This document shows, in pieces, positions 21,526 to 33,564 of a DNA stretch of 64,000 nucleotides. The position numbers and the translations under genes are program-made. The notes below the pieces were generated by a model. That model was not told the origin of the DNA and did no database searches. It worked only from the letters and a program-made list of their open reading frames with translations. Origin of the DNA: Cycas panzhihuaensis. Taxonomy: Eukaryota; Cycadophyta. Within the stretch, counting starts at the first letter, position 1. Every line of letters begins with the position of its first letter. The stretch is from positions 249,867,741 to 249,931,740 of the forward strand of contig CM041465.1 in assembly GCA_023213395.1 (NCBI GenBank). The letters are read 5' to 3'.

Positions 21526-24249
21526 TGTTTCCCAGCTTCCGGGAATGGATACGGAATTGCCGACTCAGGTAAGTGCAGGTATGTTTCTCACCTTATCATC
21601 GTTTTCTTTTGATGAGTATTTGCTTGCATGTCTGCATGTTTGTGGCTTTGTAGACGACTTTGTCTTCATCTACACTTATTTTAGCCTATGACGACTATAG
21701 CAGGGGCACACTCCCAGTAAGTGTGGCACCCTAGTGGCCACTCCACTTCCTGCATTCTGCCCTCCTCACTCTAAGATCTACTTGGCTTGCGCCACCTCCA
21801 CCCGTGTGATGAACCGTCATTGTTTGGTTGACTTGCCACACCATTTGAGCCCTATTTTTGCTCTTTTGGACCCGTTTGTTGGCTTATTTACCCCTGGGTA
21901 AGTGTCTCAGCCCTCTATTGGCCCTTTTCGTCATCTGCCCTCAGCCTAGACTGGTTGGCTGGGCCTGGTTTTGCCTCCGGGCAAATACCGCCATGATTTT
22001 CATAGTACCATCGGAATATCCGCCAGACTGCATTTTCTTGACGGGATGACCTTCTAACTTACTTTTTAAAATCTGCTGTGGTGATTTTGCATTTATTGCA
22101 AAACTACCACGTGTCTTACGACTTAACTCACTGCCAGTTGTGCCATAATCACTCGCTTTAGGGTTTGGGTTGGGTACTTAAGTCACGATCTACTCATTTT
22201 TTGGAACTTTTGGCTCACTTTTTGGATTTCTCCTCAAGGAAACCACGCTATGATCTGCTATTCTCTGCCGCCCTACTACTACTACAAGACCTACGTCTCT
22301 CCTCTAATGCCTAGCTCTTCTTTGGTATGGCTAGGACATCTTCCTAGCCCCTCACACACCTTGGAAAGGGCCCCTTGGAGAGATCTCAGCAGATTCTTAC
22401 CCCGGGCAGCCATCAAGCATTCCAAGTGCAGGTGTTCTTCCTCCAACTCTATTAGCATGGTCCAAAACCTGCTACACCATAGTTTTTGGGTTGATTTCTC
22501 AGCCTCTCCTTACCAGCCCTTGGCTAAGGCAAGCACCTCTCCTCTTCCTCTTAGGTATTCATTGATTTGAGTTATTTTCCTTATGCAATTCATGCCCTAT
22601 CTTGCTTGTCTCTTTGCTTGTCTTTGCGAGGGTTGTTTTCCTCTTTATATTGGACTGTTTTACCCCTGTTATAGTGCCTCCTTGCTTGCGTTTGTTGCTC
22701 AAGGCAGCGGTATAGAGGGTTGACATAGGGTTTGGGAGAGAGATAGGTGGATTTCGCACCACCTTCCATGCTCCTCAAGCGGCTCTAAGCCCCCCAAACC
22801 TTCCCTCTTACCTTGTGTTATCCTTGACACTCAAACAAGGGTTTGTTGGCCCTTCCTTAATCGTTGAAATCAGCACTGTCACATGTTGCAGCACTGGTTT
22901 GAGGGCTTGTGCTTAGGGCTGGGCAACTCACATAAGTCCTGACTGTTTGTTCTTTGCCCAACTCTTTTCCCGGCAGCCTGATTTGCTCTTCATAGCACCC
23001 TGGCCTGCCGTAGGTCTTCTTTGCCTCCTTTTAACTCCCTTGCTACTATTTCCAGCCATCCTTCTTAGCCTTGCCCTCACTACCTTGTGGCTTTTGGGGG
23101 AGGTTAGGGTTATTCTTTACGGGGGGTGGACCACTCTGAGGCTTACCGGTTACTTTCCTTTTGCTTTGGTTGTCCTCCTGTACATATTATCATCATTGTG
23201 TTGATGCTAACATATACGTGTTTAAGTTTATATTTGTATTACATAGGCATGTATTGTTAGGATCTTGTCATTGCATGTTAGTACCCTTTCTCTGGAAAGG
23301 GGGAGGTTGTCATTTGCTTGTAGATACTTGGAGAGTGCAAAGGGTCTTTTTCGCTCGTCCTGTTGCCGGTAAGTGCTCCTATGCATATTGTACTTTCATA
23401 CTTCATTTATTACTAGTATTTGGTTTCTTTCTTTCCTTGGTTTTGTACTTTAGTATTTTTCCGGGGAAGGTAAGAGAGCCCCTCATTCCAACCTGCCGCG
23501 ACGCTTCACGACCTTCGCACCTTGTGGAGTAGTTTTGGGTGTCCCTCGGGAGCGCCATCGTCACAACACGCTTCTAGTCCAGGTACACGCTTCGCTCCAC
23601 CCTGCCACTCTTTCCTTTTGAATTTCCTTTACATAAGTAGTAATTAACTCATTGGAAATCAAAAGGGGAAATTAACTTTGCTTTTGGTTCATGCTTTATT
23701 TATTTCATTGCATGCATCTTCTTTACTCATAGGAAAAGGTCTTAGGAACCGCTCCTTTTCACCTTTCCCTTCCCTTTGCCGTGCAAGCTTCCTGCTCTCC
23801 TTATTACTTGTGTGTTTGGTTAGTTTGCTTAGGCATACCTTGACCCACCTCCTTGGGTCATCCCTCTTACTTTCTCTTGGTTCCCCATTTAGCTGGGTAA
23901 CCAAGGTGACCCCGTCCATAGGCCAACTGCTTGCCTATCCTTCCTCGTTTCCCGTTCTTCTAGGGAAACCCTCGAAGGTTCCTTTCCGTCCCCTTCCGGC
24001 CATCCAAGGGTGGGAGGATCCTTCTCTTAGGTCAACCCAGGCTAGCCCTACGCCTCCTTACCACTTATTTGATGTGGGGGGATCATCCTTTGGTAGCTAT
24101 ATTCCATTGTAGGTCCCGAACTCGCGCTCCGGTGCATGGGGCGCCCTGCGTGGTATTTACCCTACTTATAAGTCTCTTTCTCGATCATATTATCACCTGC
24201 TCTTACCATACATATTTAGTTAGGTAGCTATCCTGTAGGCACGTGTCCA
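21526..24249 (+). repeat. GYP2 5' LTR (2724 bp)
   Basis: It is collinear with 35589-38313. Several medium ORFs inside (for example 22947-23204 and 23678-24112) recur at the same offset in the other LTR only because the LTRs are copies; none shows a protein family signature. The first 200 bases differ at about one in ten positions, nearly all transitions. Confidence 0.94.
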
Positions 24250-25497
24250 CTGGGGACTGCCAGTAAGAGAGCTAGTTTCTGCTCTCTTCCATTGGTTTCG
24301 CTACCTCTTTGTGATCCTTTTTCACCTATTTCGACCTCTTCGTTGGGCAGCCCCCAACGCGTGTGCCTTTACCGCCCTTTCCTTTTCCCTAACATTACTG
24401 GTCGACCTTGCATGCAACACTTTTCTCATCACTTGCGTGGTCTACCTCCATTGTTAGAAGACCCCAAGTATCGCCCTCTTCCTTTATCAGATTCTGATTT
24501 GACTATGGAGGGATACTCTTCTGATTGGACCTACCACACCTCAACCTTAGAAATCTATGTTTTTCTTTCCTCTATTCCTGGGTCCACCCAAGAGGGTGAT
24601 GAACCCCTTTATTACCCGAGTGACCAACATCACTCGCTCAACGTCCATCCCTCTACCCATGCAGTAGAAGGATCCGTTCCTCTTGAGACTTACCACTTAA
24701 TCGGTGACTCTTATGAGGAACATCCCGAGGGACCTACCTCGTTCGAGGTCCCAACTACCTCTTACGAGTATGTAGGAACCCCTCTCGTCGACATAGTTGA
24801 AGCTCTCAACGAGTGTCGCCGCGTGGCATGCTTGCAATTGCGTCTTGGATGGCTTGAGGGTGCTCTTCATGGAGGACCCTCTTCTTCTTCCGCTCCTCCC
24901 CCGCATGCGTCATCCTCATCTACTCTTCCTTTGACAATAAATCCCTTTGTGCCTATGCATGTGTCCCGCTCCTTTCCTATTCCTGTAATGGGGGCACACG
25001 TTGCGCCTTCTGTTTCTCATCGAGGTCCTAGTATTTCGAGAACCTCCTGTGGTATGTCTTTCCCTCAATTGAAGGTTAGCATACCCATCCTTAGCCAAAC
25101 TAATGTGATATCCCCTAATGGGGCGTATACCTTTCCTGGTAGGCATGTCGGTCCTACTAGCCTCTCAACTACCAGTCATGTGGGACCAGTTCCCACACAC
25201 TCTCAAAACTGACACGTTAGTGCTTCCTTCTATGTTCCCCCAAGGTATACTTCTCAACCTTAGGGGCAGGGTAGAGGAATCCATCTCCCAGCTTATGGGG
25301 TGGATCCGCTACACCCATATGGGGTCGCTCCACCTACGGGTGGCCCATATGGGTAAAACCTGGTTCCACATCCATCTTGTCCTTTATCCAGTGCGATTCC
25401 ATTTATTATGCCTTCGCAAGGGAACCCGACTCCCTTCCAAGGCACCTACCCCCATGCCCCTTCCTAGCAGGGGGCATTTCCTCAAGGAGGGATAGGC

Positions 25498-26493
25498 GTG
25501 CCACCCCCATCTGCTCCTTGTTCGTTACCTGCTACATCATTCGTTGATCCCTTGGCCCAGGTGAGGGCACGCCCTTTCATGGACTTTAGGTCAACACCTC
25601 TATCCATTGAGACGTTAAGAACCAATTTGCCACCTCATCCCCCTGAAGTTCCTAGATTTGACGGAACTTCGTCGCAAGACCTGGCAGAGCATGTGCATAG
25701 CTTTTCTATGGCATGCATCGATTACTGGGCTTACGACCATATTTTAATGAAATTATTCCTGCAATCCTCACAGGGTGACGCCCTTAAGTGGTTTTACCAT
25801 CTCCCTGCCCATTCCATCCATTCGTTCCAGCAATTGGTGGACGAGTTCATCAACTATTTTGATGTAGCCCGTCCATTCGAGAGTGGAATGAAGTCGCTCC
25901 TTTTGCTCAAACAAAGTCACGATGAAATGAATCATGACTTTGTGTGGCGATTTCATGACTTGCTTCACTCTACTAAGGCAACATTGCCCGAGGAATTGAA
26001 GCGAGACCTCTTCGTCAATGCACTTTGTCCCGAAGTGCATGTGGAAGTCCTTAAAATGGGGGCAACCACATGCGACTCCGCGATCGCCAAGTGTTTGGCA
26101 TTGGAGGCTATTGAGATCCAAGCGGGTCTCAAGAAACCTCTTAAGCCCTCGCAGCGCCGTGAGGCACCACCCCCAACCAAAGATACCAAACCTTTACAAT
26201 CTATCCGGTCTTCCTCTTATCCGACTTAGAGGACTTTAGACCCTCTCACATCAGCCATATGCTTGTTCGAGCATGCGATGAAGGAACTCAAGCTTCAGGC
26301 GCCTTCATCTCCTACATCCAACAAACAAGTCCAACAAACAACCCAAGCTCCTCTCCCCAGGAATGGAAATGCCCAGTCCTCTCAAGTGAGAAGGCCAGAC
26401 CCTCTGCTTGAGAAGAAGTGGTGCTCTATTCATGGGGAGTGCTTCCACGATGATTCGCGTTATAGGGCCCAGCATCCTAAGGATGCCCCTTAA
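25498..26493 (+). pseudogene. GYP2 gag capsid domain and zinc-finger-like segment
   Basis: Residues from about 25648 (VPRFDGTSSQDLAEHVHSF) to 25860 match the retrotransposon gag fold: the leading Phe-Asp-Gly-Thr, then LKWFYHLP and the FINYF helix. One TAG at 26227-26229 interrupts the frame before EKKWCSIHGECFHDDSRYR. That sequence resembles the Cys/His finger of Tat-type gag but lacks the last cysteine. A proline/serine-rich region (24900-25490) precedes the capsid domain. Confidence 0.85.
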
Positions 26494-26919
26494 CGTAATT
26501 CTTCCTCCAGACGGGCCTCAAGGCCTAATTTGGACCAACCAGTTCACAAGGATCTGTTCCCTAAACATGGGGAACGTGATCGCAACACCCAAACCAAGAA
26601 TAACCGGAACCGAGGAAGATCGCATGATCCCCGTCCTTCCCGCGACAAAGGGAAGGGTGCCTAGAACTCGTCTTCTTCCTCTCGTTCCCCTAGCCGTCGT
26701 ACCCCATCACCTTCGCGACCACAGAACAAGGAGAAGAAGGTGATCCAGTTGCTTGAAGCAACTCCTTCCTACGCCCTTACGTGGTCTCAAGCCGCCAAGG
26801 AAGCAACGGGAGCTTCTTATTCTTCTGCTCCTTCTGACCCTCTTCCAGAGAACCTTCCTCTGGAGATACCTCTCTTTCCCAAGGCTATTCCTGTATGCCC
26901 AGGTCGTTATGATTTCTGA

Positions 26920-27675
26920 AGGGCACTTACCCAGCCTACGGCGAAGGGTAAGCCCTTCTCCATCGTGGACGAGCTTCATACTGTCGCCATAGGAATGTCC
27001 TTGATGGACATTTTGAGGAGTTGTCCCAAGCAGTGGGCCCTCCTCTTGGAAGCTTTAGGATCGAGTGATGCGCCTGTCCACACTTTGGGCATTACCCAAA
27101 GTCGTGGACCTGTTATTTCATTTGATCCTAAGGATCTTCCTCCCGCTGGTGAAAGGGAACGTCAGTGGAACTTCCCATTCACTATCACTATCGATACACC
27201 CGATTGTACCCTTCGAAGGACTGTTGTTGACAACGGTTCTTCTGTCAATGCCATGCCCTTGCATGTCATGCAAGAGCTTGGTATCTCTGCCTTGGAACCT
27301 ATTCCATGGCGATGCCAAGGTTATGACGGTAACGAGAAGACCCCTTTGGGATCTGCTGTGATTCCACTCACCCTTGAGGGCAAGACTGTTCTTGCCGATG
27401 TTGTAGTCATCAACGTTGACGTTGACTACAACCTCCTTCTAGGTCGTCCATGGCTCGACCAAATAGGAGCCGTGTGCTCGACTCTTTGGGGACAACTTAA
27501 ATTCGTCCATGACGAACGGATGAGAGTGATTCCTTGCGAATGTCCATTTACCAAACAAACTCGTTCCACCAATTTGACAAATCGAGGTCCTTCTACGCAT
27601 GCCTCGGCCTGCTCTATTGGCATACCTAACCCATCCGAAGAAGATCCTGCATCTTCTTCCCCTAGTCTCACGTGA
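26920..27675 (+). pseudogene. GYP2 aspartic protease
   Basis: The open frame 26965-27675 contains TVVDNGSSVNAMPLHVM, the retroviral-type aspartic protease active-site strand with Asp-Asn-Gly-Ser-Ser, and later YNLLLGRPWL, the conserved flap-distal motif. It would cut the polyprotein. A stop after 27675 separates it from a variable linker leading to reverse transcriptase. Confidence 0.88.
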
Positions 27676-28083
27676 TTCGTCCCTATTGGCATTGGGAGTT
27701 ACGGGTACCTTGCCTCATTTAGTGATGATGAGTCATACGATGAGGATGAGGATTATCTTCACCCCGTCTCTTTCCTCCGCACTTTGAGGGTCGCACTGCC
27801 CTGCTCTAGACCCCCGTCTAGCATCTCTCTCGTTGGTAAGGCTAGCTACTCCTGCGTGTCATATGTCATCGCTTGTATTGACCTGCCCATCGTTGGTTCT
27901 TCTTCTTCATTACCCCTCGTAGGTAATGACTTCGAAGAACTGCCTTTCGCTCCTTCCGAGGAGCCTCCTTTTGACTTTCCTTTAGAGTCCCGCAAGGAAG
28001 TTTAGCAACCCAACAACCATCACAGTCCCGTTGTTTCTACTCCCTCAAGTGCTTCCTCTACTCGAAGTAAGGTCATCCATGGG

Positions 28084-29610
28084 GTGGATTACTTCGAGGA
28101 TGACGAAGCCCTACTTGAGCATCTAGCGGGTTTTACATCCAACTTACCTTCTGGTCACCACAAGCTTGATCACCAGAAGATCCTTGTGATCGGATCCACA
28201 CTTGCCGATCTGGTCCCGTCTCCTATTCCACCTCTTCCTATTGACCTTGCCCCTCTCCACTTAGAGGAGGGCAATGCCATGTGCATGGGGGCAACCCAAG
28301 ACATAGTCTTGGCCCCCAACAAGGTCATTAAGGTCGGGTTGGAGTATTCTCCTGATGAGATAAGGGAGTACTCCCTTCTGTTCCAAGAGTTTCAAGACAT
28401 GTTTGCATGGGACTATGTTGACATGAAGGGAATCGACCCCTCCATTGTCACTCATACCCTCACCACCAGTCCTGGTGCCCACCCTGTGCACCAGAAGCAG
28501 CGTCCCCTCCACCCGAAGCTCTTGACCACCATCAAGATGGAGGTCGAGAAGCTTCTAGATGTTGGGCTTATTACTTCCATTGACTACCCTAAATGGGTCT
28601 CTAATATTATCCCCGTTACTAAAAGGAATGGGGTAATCTGTATATGTGTCGATTTCCGCGACATCAATAATGCTTGTCCTAAGGAGAACTTCCCATTACC
28701 CTTTATCAATCAAATTATTGATCACACCGTCGAATTTGAAGTTATGTCCCTAATGGATAGCTTCTCCAGCTATAACCAGATTCAGATTTCTTCTGAAGAC
28801 TGCCACAAGACGGCCTTCACTACACCTTGGGGTACCTTCGCCTACAAGGCGATGCCCTTCGGTCTTAAGAATGCAGGTGCTACTTACCAAAGAGCCATGC
28901 ATTTCATTTTCCACGACCTCATTGATAATATATTGGAGGTCTTCATGGATGATATGATGGGTCTCTCCCGTGTCAGGGCCTATCATCCATCTGACTTGCG
29001 TGCCATCTTCTTGCGATGCCGCAAGTATCATGTCAGTTTAAATCCGCTCAAGTGTGTGTTTACCATTACCTCGGGTAAACTCTTTGGGTTCCTTGTGTCC
29101 AAACAAGGAATTCAGATTGACCTTGACAAGGTCACAGTGATCCTTGACATGCCGCCACCTAAAACTCAACGATAGATTAAGTCGTTTCTAGGAAGGCTCG
29201 GTTTTCTCAAGCGCTTCTTAGCAGACTTCGCTGTGAGCGCTAAACCCCTCACGAACCTATTGAAGAAGGGAGCTCCTTTTACCTGGTTTGACAAGACCCA
29301 AAAGGCCTTCGAAGGACTTAAGGAAGCCCTAGCTTCCACTCCTACGTTGGCACCTCCTTGATTCAATAGGCCCTTCGTCCTATACACCTCGGTGACTAAT
29401 GAGTCCTTGGGTGCTATGCTAGCTCAGGAGGATGACTCAGGAACTGAGAGAGCTATATATTTCATCAGCCGTACCCTCGTGGCTACCGAGCTTAACTATT
29501 CCCCTGCTGAGAAGGAGTGCCTCTCCTTGGTCCACGCAACCAAGAAGTTCAGACACTACTTACTTGGAAACACCACCAAGGTGATCGTTCAATCTGATCC
29601 CTTGTGATAC
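28084..29610 (+). pseudogene. GYP2 reverse transcriptase and gypsy RNase H
   Basis: The 363-codon open frame 28084-29175 covers FAWDYVDM, QKQRPLHPK, VDFRDINNACPKENFPLP, TAFTTPWGTFAYKAMPFGL and FMDDMMG (28942-28959; the catalytic Asp pair is kept). After a TAG at 29173 the connection and RNase H continue (SFLGRLGFLKRF; ERAIYFISRTL; YSPAEKECL) with further stops at 29359 and 29605. The FMDD form in place of YVDD and the ACPKDNFPLP-like motif fit the Tat branch. No plant-type RNase HI follows directly; instead the frame goes through a short linker to integrase. Confidence 0.92.
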
Positions 29611-29879
29611 TTGCTGACTCGTTCAGATTTGACGGGTAGGGCCGGTCGTTGGGCCATCCTACTTCAAGAATTTGACCTCTATATCGTCAACCAGAAATTA
29701 AAGAAGGGAATAGTAGTGGCCGAGCAACTCGCAGACGTCCCTATGCCTAACTCCTTTGGTGCCCCCGTTGACAACTCTCTCCCCGATGAGTCTATCTTGA
29801 TGATTCAGGGAGTCTCACCCCATCCACTCATCAACGATGAGTGGTATGGTGACATAGTGCAGTATCTTACGCAGCAGTA

Positions 29880-31084
29880 ATACCGCCCCGATGCCAGTAG
29901 CAAAGTTAGATCTCATATCCAGACTTCTGCTAGGCAATACCTCCTCATGGATGAGGTATTGTACAAAAGGTCCTTCAATGAGATCCTCCTCCGCTGTGTC
30001 ACTACTGACGAAGTCGACCAGGTACTTCGCAAATGCCACCACGGTATTTATGGAGGTCGCTTTGGGGGCTAGTCTATGGCTCAGAGGATCCTTCACATGG
30101 GTTATTTCTGGCCGTCCCTTTTCAAGGATGCTCACGCCTTTGCTCTAAAATGTCGGCGATGTCAAGAATACACCAACATTTCCCATGTGCCTTCCGAGGC
30201 CCTACATCCCATTGTTTCACCATGGCCTTTTGCTCAGTGGGGACTAGACCTCATTAGGGCTATCTCCCCGCCTTCATCGTCGCAGCACAAGTTTATCTTG
30301 ACTGCCATGCAGTATTTCACCAAATGGGCAGAGGCCATTCCCTTGATCACTACCCCTGGTAAAACGATAGCCACGTTCATTTACCAATACATCATTTACC
30401 ATTTTAGGATTCTAGACGTCCTAATCACTGACAATAGGACTCCTTTCTGTAATAAGGAGATGGATGAGCTTTGTGAGAAGTTTAAAATTTCTCACAAGAC
30501 CTCCTCCCCTTACTACCCTCAGGCAAATGGCCAGGTGGAGTCTTTCAATAAGACTCTCGTCAACATTCTCAAGAAAACCGTTGCTCAATCCCAAAAGGAT
30601 TGGCACCTTCAGCTGCCCTCCGCTTTGTGGGCTTACCGCACCTCTATCTTACGCCACGGGAATGACCCCATTCTCCACGGTCTACTGATGCAGGGTGGTA
30701 CTTCCACTGGAGGTGGAGATTCCTTCCTTGCGAGTCTCCCTTTAAGGTTTCATCGACGAAGAGTCGATCCGTCAGGCTCGCCTTCTGGACCTCGAGGCTT
30801 TGGATGAGAGATGCTTAGCTGCTTATCAGGCTAACCTGGCATCCAAAGCTTGCTCACAAAGGACGTACGATAAACATCTTCATTTCCGTCCTTTGTTTCC
30901 TAGGGACCACGTCCTCAAGCTCGAGTATCTCCATGATCGCTTGACTAAATTCAAACCCTGATGGGTTGGTCCTTTTGTCATTATCAAATCCATCAGTAAT
31001 GGTGCCTACAGGATAGCCACCCTAGAAGGGATTAAATTTGAGAAAGCTATTAATGGGAAATTCCTTAAGGAGTTTTACGCATGA
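29880..31084 (+). pseudogene. GYP2 integrase
   Basis: The zinc-binding end is degraded (CHHGIYGGRFGG, where the second His is Arg; then CRRCQ). The catalytic core keeps its acidic residues: GLDLIR, LITDNRTPF, and PYYPQANGQVESFNKTL. After about 30690 a frameshift moves the C-terminal part to another frame, where LLDLEALDERCLAAY and KFLKEFYA end at the TGA 31082-31084. One TAG at 30073 and one TGA at 30959 interrupt it. No chromodomain is visible. Confidence 0.9.
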
Positions 31085-31712
31085 TCTTTCGGCGATCCCT
31101 TCACCCTGCTCTGAAATGATCCTAAACTACCATCTTAGGTTGTCCCCATTCTTCCCAACCACGGGTAGAATGGCAATTTAAGGTGGATCCTTCTTCTTCT
31201 TTCTGGGAACTTTTGTCTTCCTGCTTGGGCATTCCCCAATCAGGAAGACGCTTTGGAGCATCGTTGCTCCTCTCTCCTGCTTGCCGTTTCCTTCGTATAT
31301 TCCGCTATGCTCTTCCGAAAACGTGTATGCCGCTCTATCCTCTAACCTCACACCTCTTTGTCGTCTCCACTCACGACATGTATGTATGCTCCTATTAGAC
31401 ATATAGCCATACATGGAAGGAAACGTGTACACCATACAATAAAACATTCACCACGTAAAATATTCACAGCATAACATTTATAGCATACAAAATAAACATA
31501 CATGTCATCCACACATGATATATACACAGCATCTCATATCCAAGTGGGGTTCCAATTACCCTGTATATATATATATACATCCAAAAATTATGTCACATCA
31601 TACATCTGGGAAGTCAGTGTCCTTGCAGGGGGGGTATAATCATATGATCCTATATATGACCCCCTAGAGGCCCATGCTTTCCCCTGTCAAAATCATATGT
31701 ATATCTCCTACT
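31085..31712. other. GYP2 segment between integrase and the antisense gene
   Basis: This is non-coding as far as I can see. It becomes AT-rich at about 31400-31620, with a short (TA) run at 31565-31576. It would be 3' flank for both the plus-strand gag-pol and the convergent minus-strand gene, so terminator or poly-A signals could lie here. Confidence 0.5.
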
Positions 31713-33540
31713 CTACTGTTGCCTCGCTCCTGGGGTACCATCTCCCGGTCTATGTGATCCCTCTCCTGGGGACCACATCCCTCTGAGGCTCCTCCTGGGC
31801 CTCCGCGAGCTACCCGCCTCGCTCGACTTATCTCGTGATCGTCTCAGGGTCGTCGTCACTGTGTGGGTATGTGTCCTGCTCCGGCTCGACCTCGATGCCA
31901 TCTGTGCTACCAACTGATCGTATGGGGCCTGGATACGATCCCTCTCCCCTTAGAGTGCTTCCTCCGTCACTCTGAGGCACTCTGTGAGTACTGCTAGCTA
32001 GACTCTACTCTCGGCATCTCCGCATGCTCTGCCATGTGCCTCTAGAGCCTGCACCGGTCTGCGTAGCTCGTCTCTCTCGCGCCCCGTATCATCTCTCTCC
32101 TGCTATAGCTGTCCTCAGGATGTCACGTGCTCTTGGGACTTTGCGGCCCATATGTCTCTCACCCTCACCAACGGGGCGAATGCCTCTATGTGGGCACCTA
32201 CCGCTCTAGGCTCATCTCCTACCTAGATGGGCGGTTGCCCCTCTGTATACACCTGAGGGAATATCTCCCTCACCACAGCCTTTATCAATCTATAGATCTC
32301 TGCTGCACCTGCCAATGCAACATGTCATGTGTCAGTATGTATCTCGCCATATACCATGATTAAACCAAACCAAATATCTATCTGGATGCCAAACGACACT
32401 AGAAAAGGTTAGGTCTCACATGTTGTGGCCGCCGGCTCCTCTGGTCGTGCGGGATCCTCCCCTCCTGGCTCTCTGCCAACTGTGGGTACCTCATCCTCTA
32501 GCACCTCCTCTACCTAGGCCTCCCTCCTCGCAAGGACCGGCTCAATTCTTGTCCCTCTAAATCCCCTCACGATCCGCAGCCTGCGGGCCCTAGTCACGGT
32601 CCCCTGCTCTCATCCTGTGCTCCTGATGGGCCTGCCTCTCCTCATAACCTCTCCTACAGGTCATGATGGGCCGGCCCTATCTCCTCCATCATCTCCATCG
32701 TCTCCATCATCATTGCCTGCGGGTGCTCCTGCTCCACCTGCCTCATCATCACTGTCCCACCTCACTGTCCTATAGGGCTCCCACTCGTGATGCGGTAGTA
32801 GGGTGAGGAGGTCCAGTGATGTCGCCTCCACCGATCATCAGACATGGGCCCAGTCCTCTATCCCTCTCAGAAGTTCGCCACTGTGGACCATCGAGGCCCA
32901 CTCTGTGATGGGGTGTAGTCCCCGCTGAGTGCCCTTCTTGCGAAATGATCGAAAAACCAATCTTGTAGCATTGTCTTTATCGATAACTTTGCCCTGCCGA
33001 TCATCCCGATAGTATCTAGGCGGCGAGGTTCGCCATTGCTCGAGTCGCCCAGTCCATCCTTTCACCAGCTTCGCAGCGGCGAATTGCATTCAACCATCCA
33101 CCCAGTATCTCCCTATAGTTCTGTTTCTGGGAAATCTAGAACAGAACGCATAGTATAACCAGCTTCCTCACCCGAGGAATCTCCGACATCAGTATAGTCT
33201 GGAGGGTAGCTCCCCTCTGCTCCCATCTATCTGCTCTTGTGAAGAATAGGGCTACCTCCCTATGTGTTGCCTCAGTACTAGGCAGCGTCCCCAGTCTCAC
33301 CGGCCTCCCTGTCGCTGGTACTCCCAGTATCCGTTGTATATCTCTCGGCGTGACCATCACGTCACCTACTTGTGGTAGGTGGAATATATGTCTCCTCCTA
33401 TCCCAATGGGATACTATATTGACCAGCAACCTCGGATCTGATGCATACTTAGGTGTCTTGAGGGCCTTGTATATGCCGCACCTCTGCAGGATCTCCCTGT
33501 CCTCCTGTGATGCCATCTCTATATAACTCAACATGGCCAT
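31713..33540 (-). pseudogene. Antisense plant-mobile-domain (PMD-like) gene inside GYP2
   Basis: The minus-strand frame opens upstream of 33564; the first ATG codons are at 33540 and 33534. The N-terminal part has SHWDRRRHIFHLPQ, then GDVMVTPRDIQRILGVPATG. This is the pattern of the plant mobile domain (aminotransferase-like/MAIN family) found in plant nuclear proteins and carried by transposons. The frame stops at 33136; similar protein continues in another frame at 33089-32838. Stop-broken frames then run to 31713, with a charged, coiled-coil-like stretch (RERDELRRPVQALEAHG, near 32060) and an Arg/Ser-rich tail. It lies opposite to gag-pol, between integrase and the 3' LTR. Splicing could join the parts; I cannot confirm that. 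Confidence 0.72.
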
Positions 33541-33564
33541 ACCTACATTCTCGCGGTTATCCAC

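Larger units (their letters stand above)
24250..31084 (+). pseudogene. GYP2 gag-pol polyprotein (single frame with point stops, one late frameshift)
   Basis: All gag-pol pieces from 24292 to about 30690 share one frame; only the integrase tail needs a frameshift, and the polyprotein ends at TGA 31082-31084. The first in-frame ATG is at 24412, the next at 24505; an upstream TTG is unlikely to be used. Several stops sit where a conserved Gln or Arg codon is expected (29173, 29605, 30073, 30959), matching CAG-to-TAG or CGA-to-TGA change. So the frame is largely preserved and inactivation was mostly by point decay. Domains are listed separately. The first bases after the LTR (tggggactgccag) may be the primer-binding site, but I cannot assign a tRNA. 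Confidence 0.92.

Noticed and set aside
22250-24112. Several ORFs of 60-144 codons in the GYP2 LTR, repeated with similar products at 36314-38287
   Set aside because: They recur only because the LTRs are copies. No family pattern is seen, overlapping frames on both strands are equally open, and composition is LTR-like.
24697-25146. Minus-strand Arg-rich ORFs opposite GYP2 gag
   Set aside because: The sense strand is the real gag frame, shared with the downstream polyprotein; the antisense content is a by-product of Pro/Ser codons.
31713-33564. The PMD-like frame as an ordinary host gene
   Set aside because: It lies wholly inside GYP2 between integrase and 3' LTR, in a single insertion with matching termini, so it is element cargo; stops and shifts also argue against a working gene.
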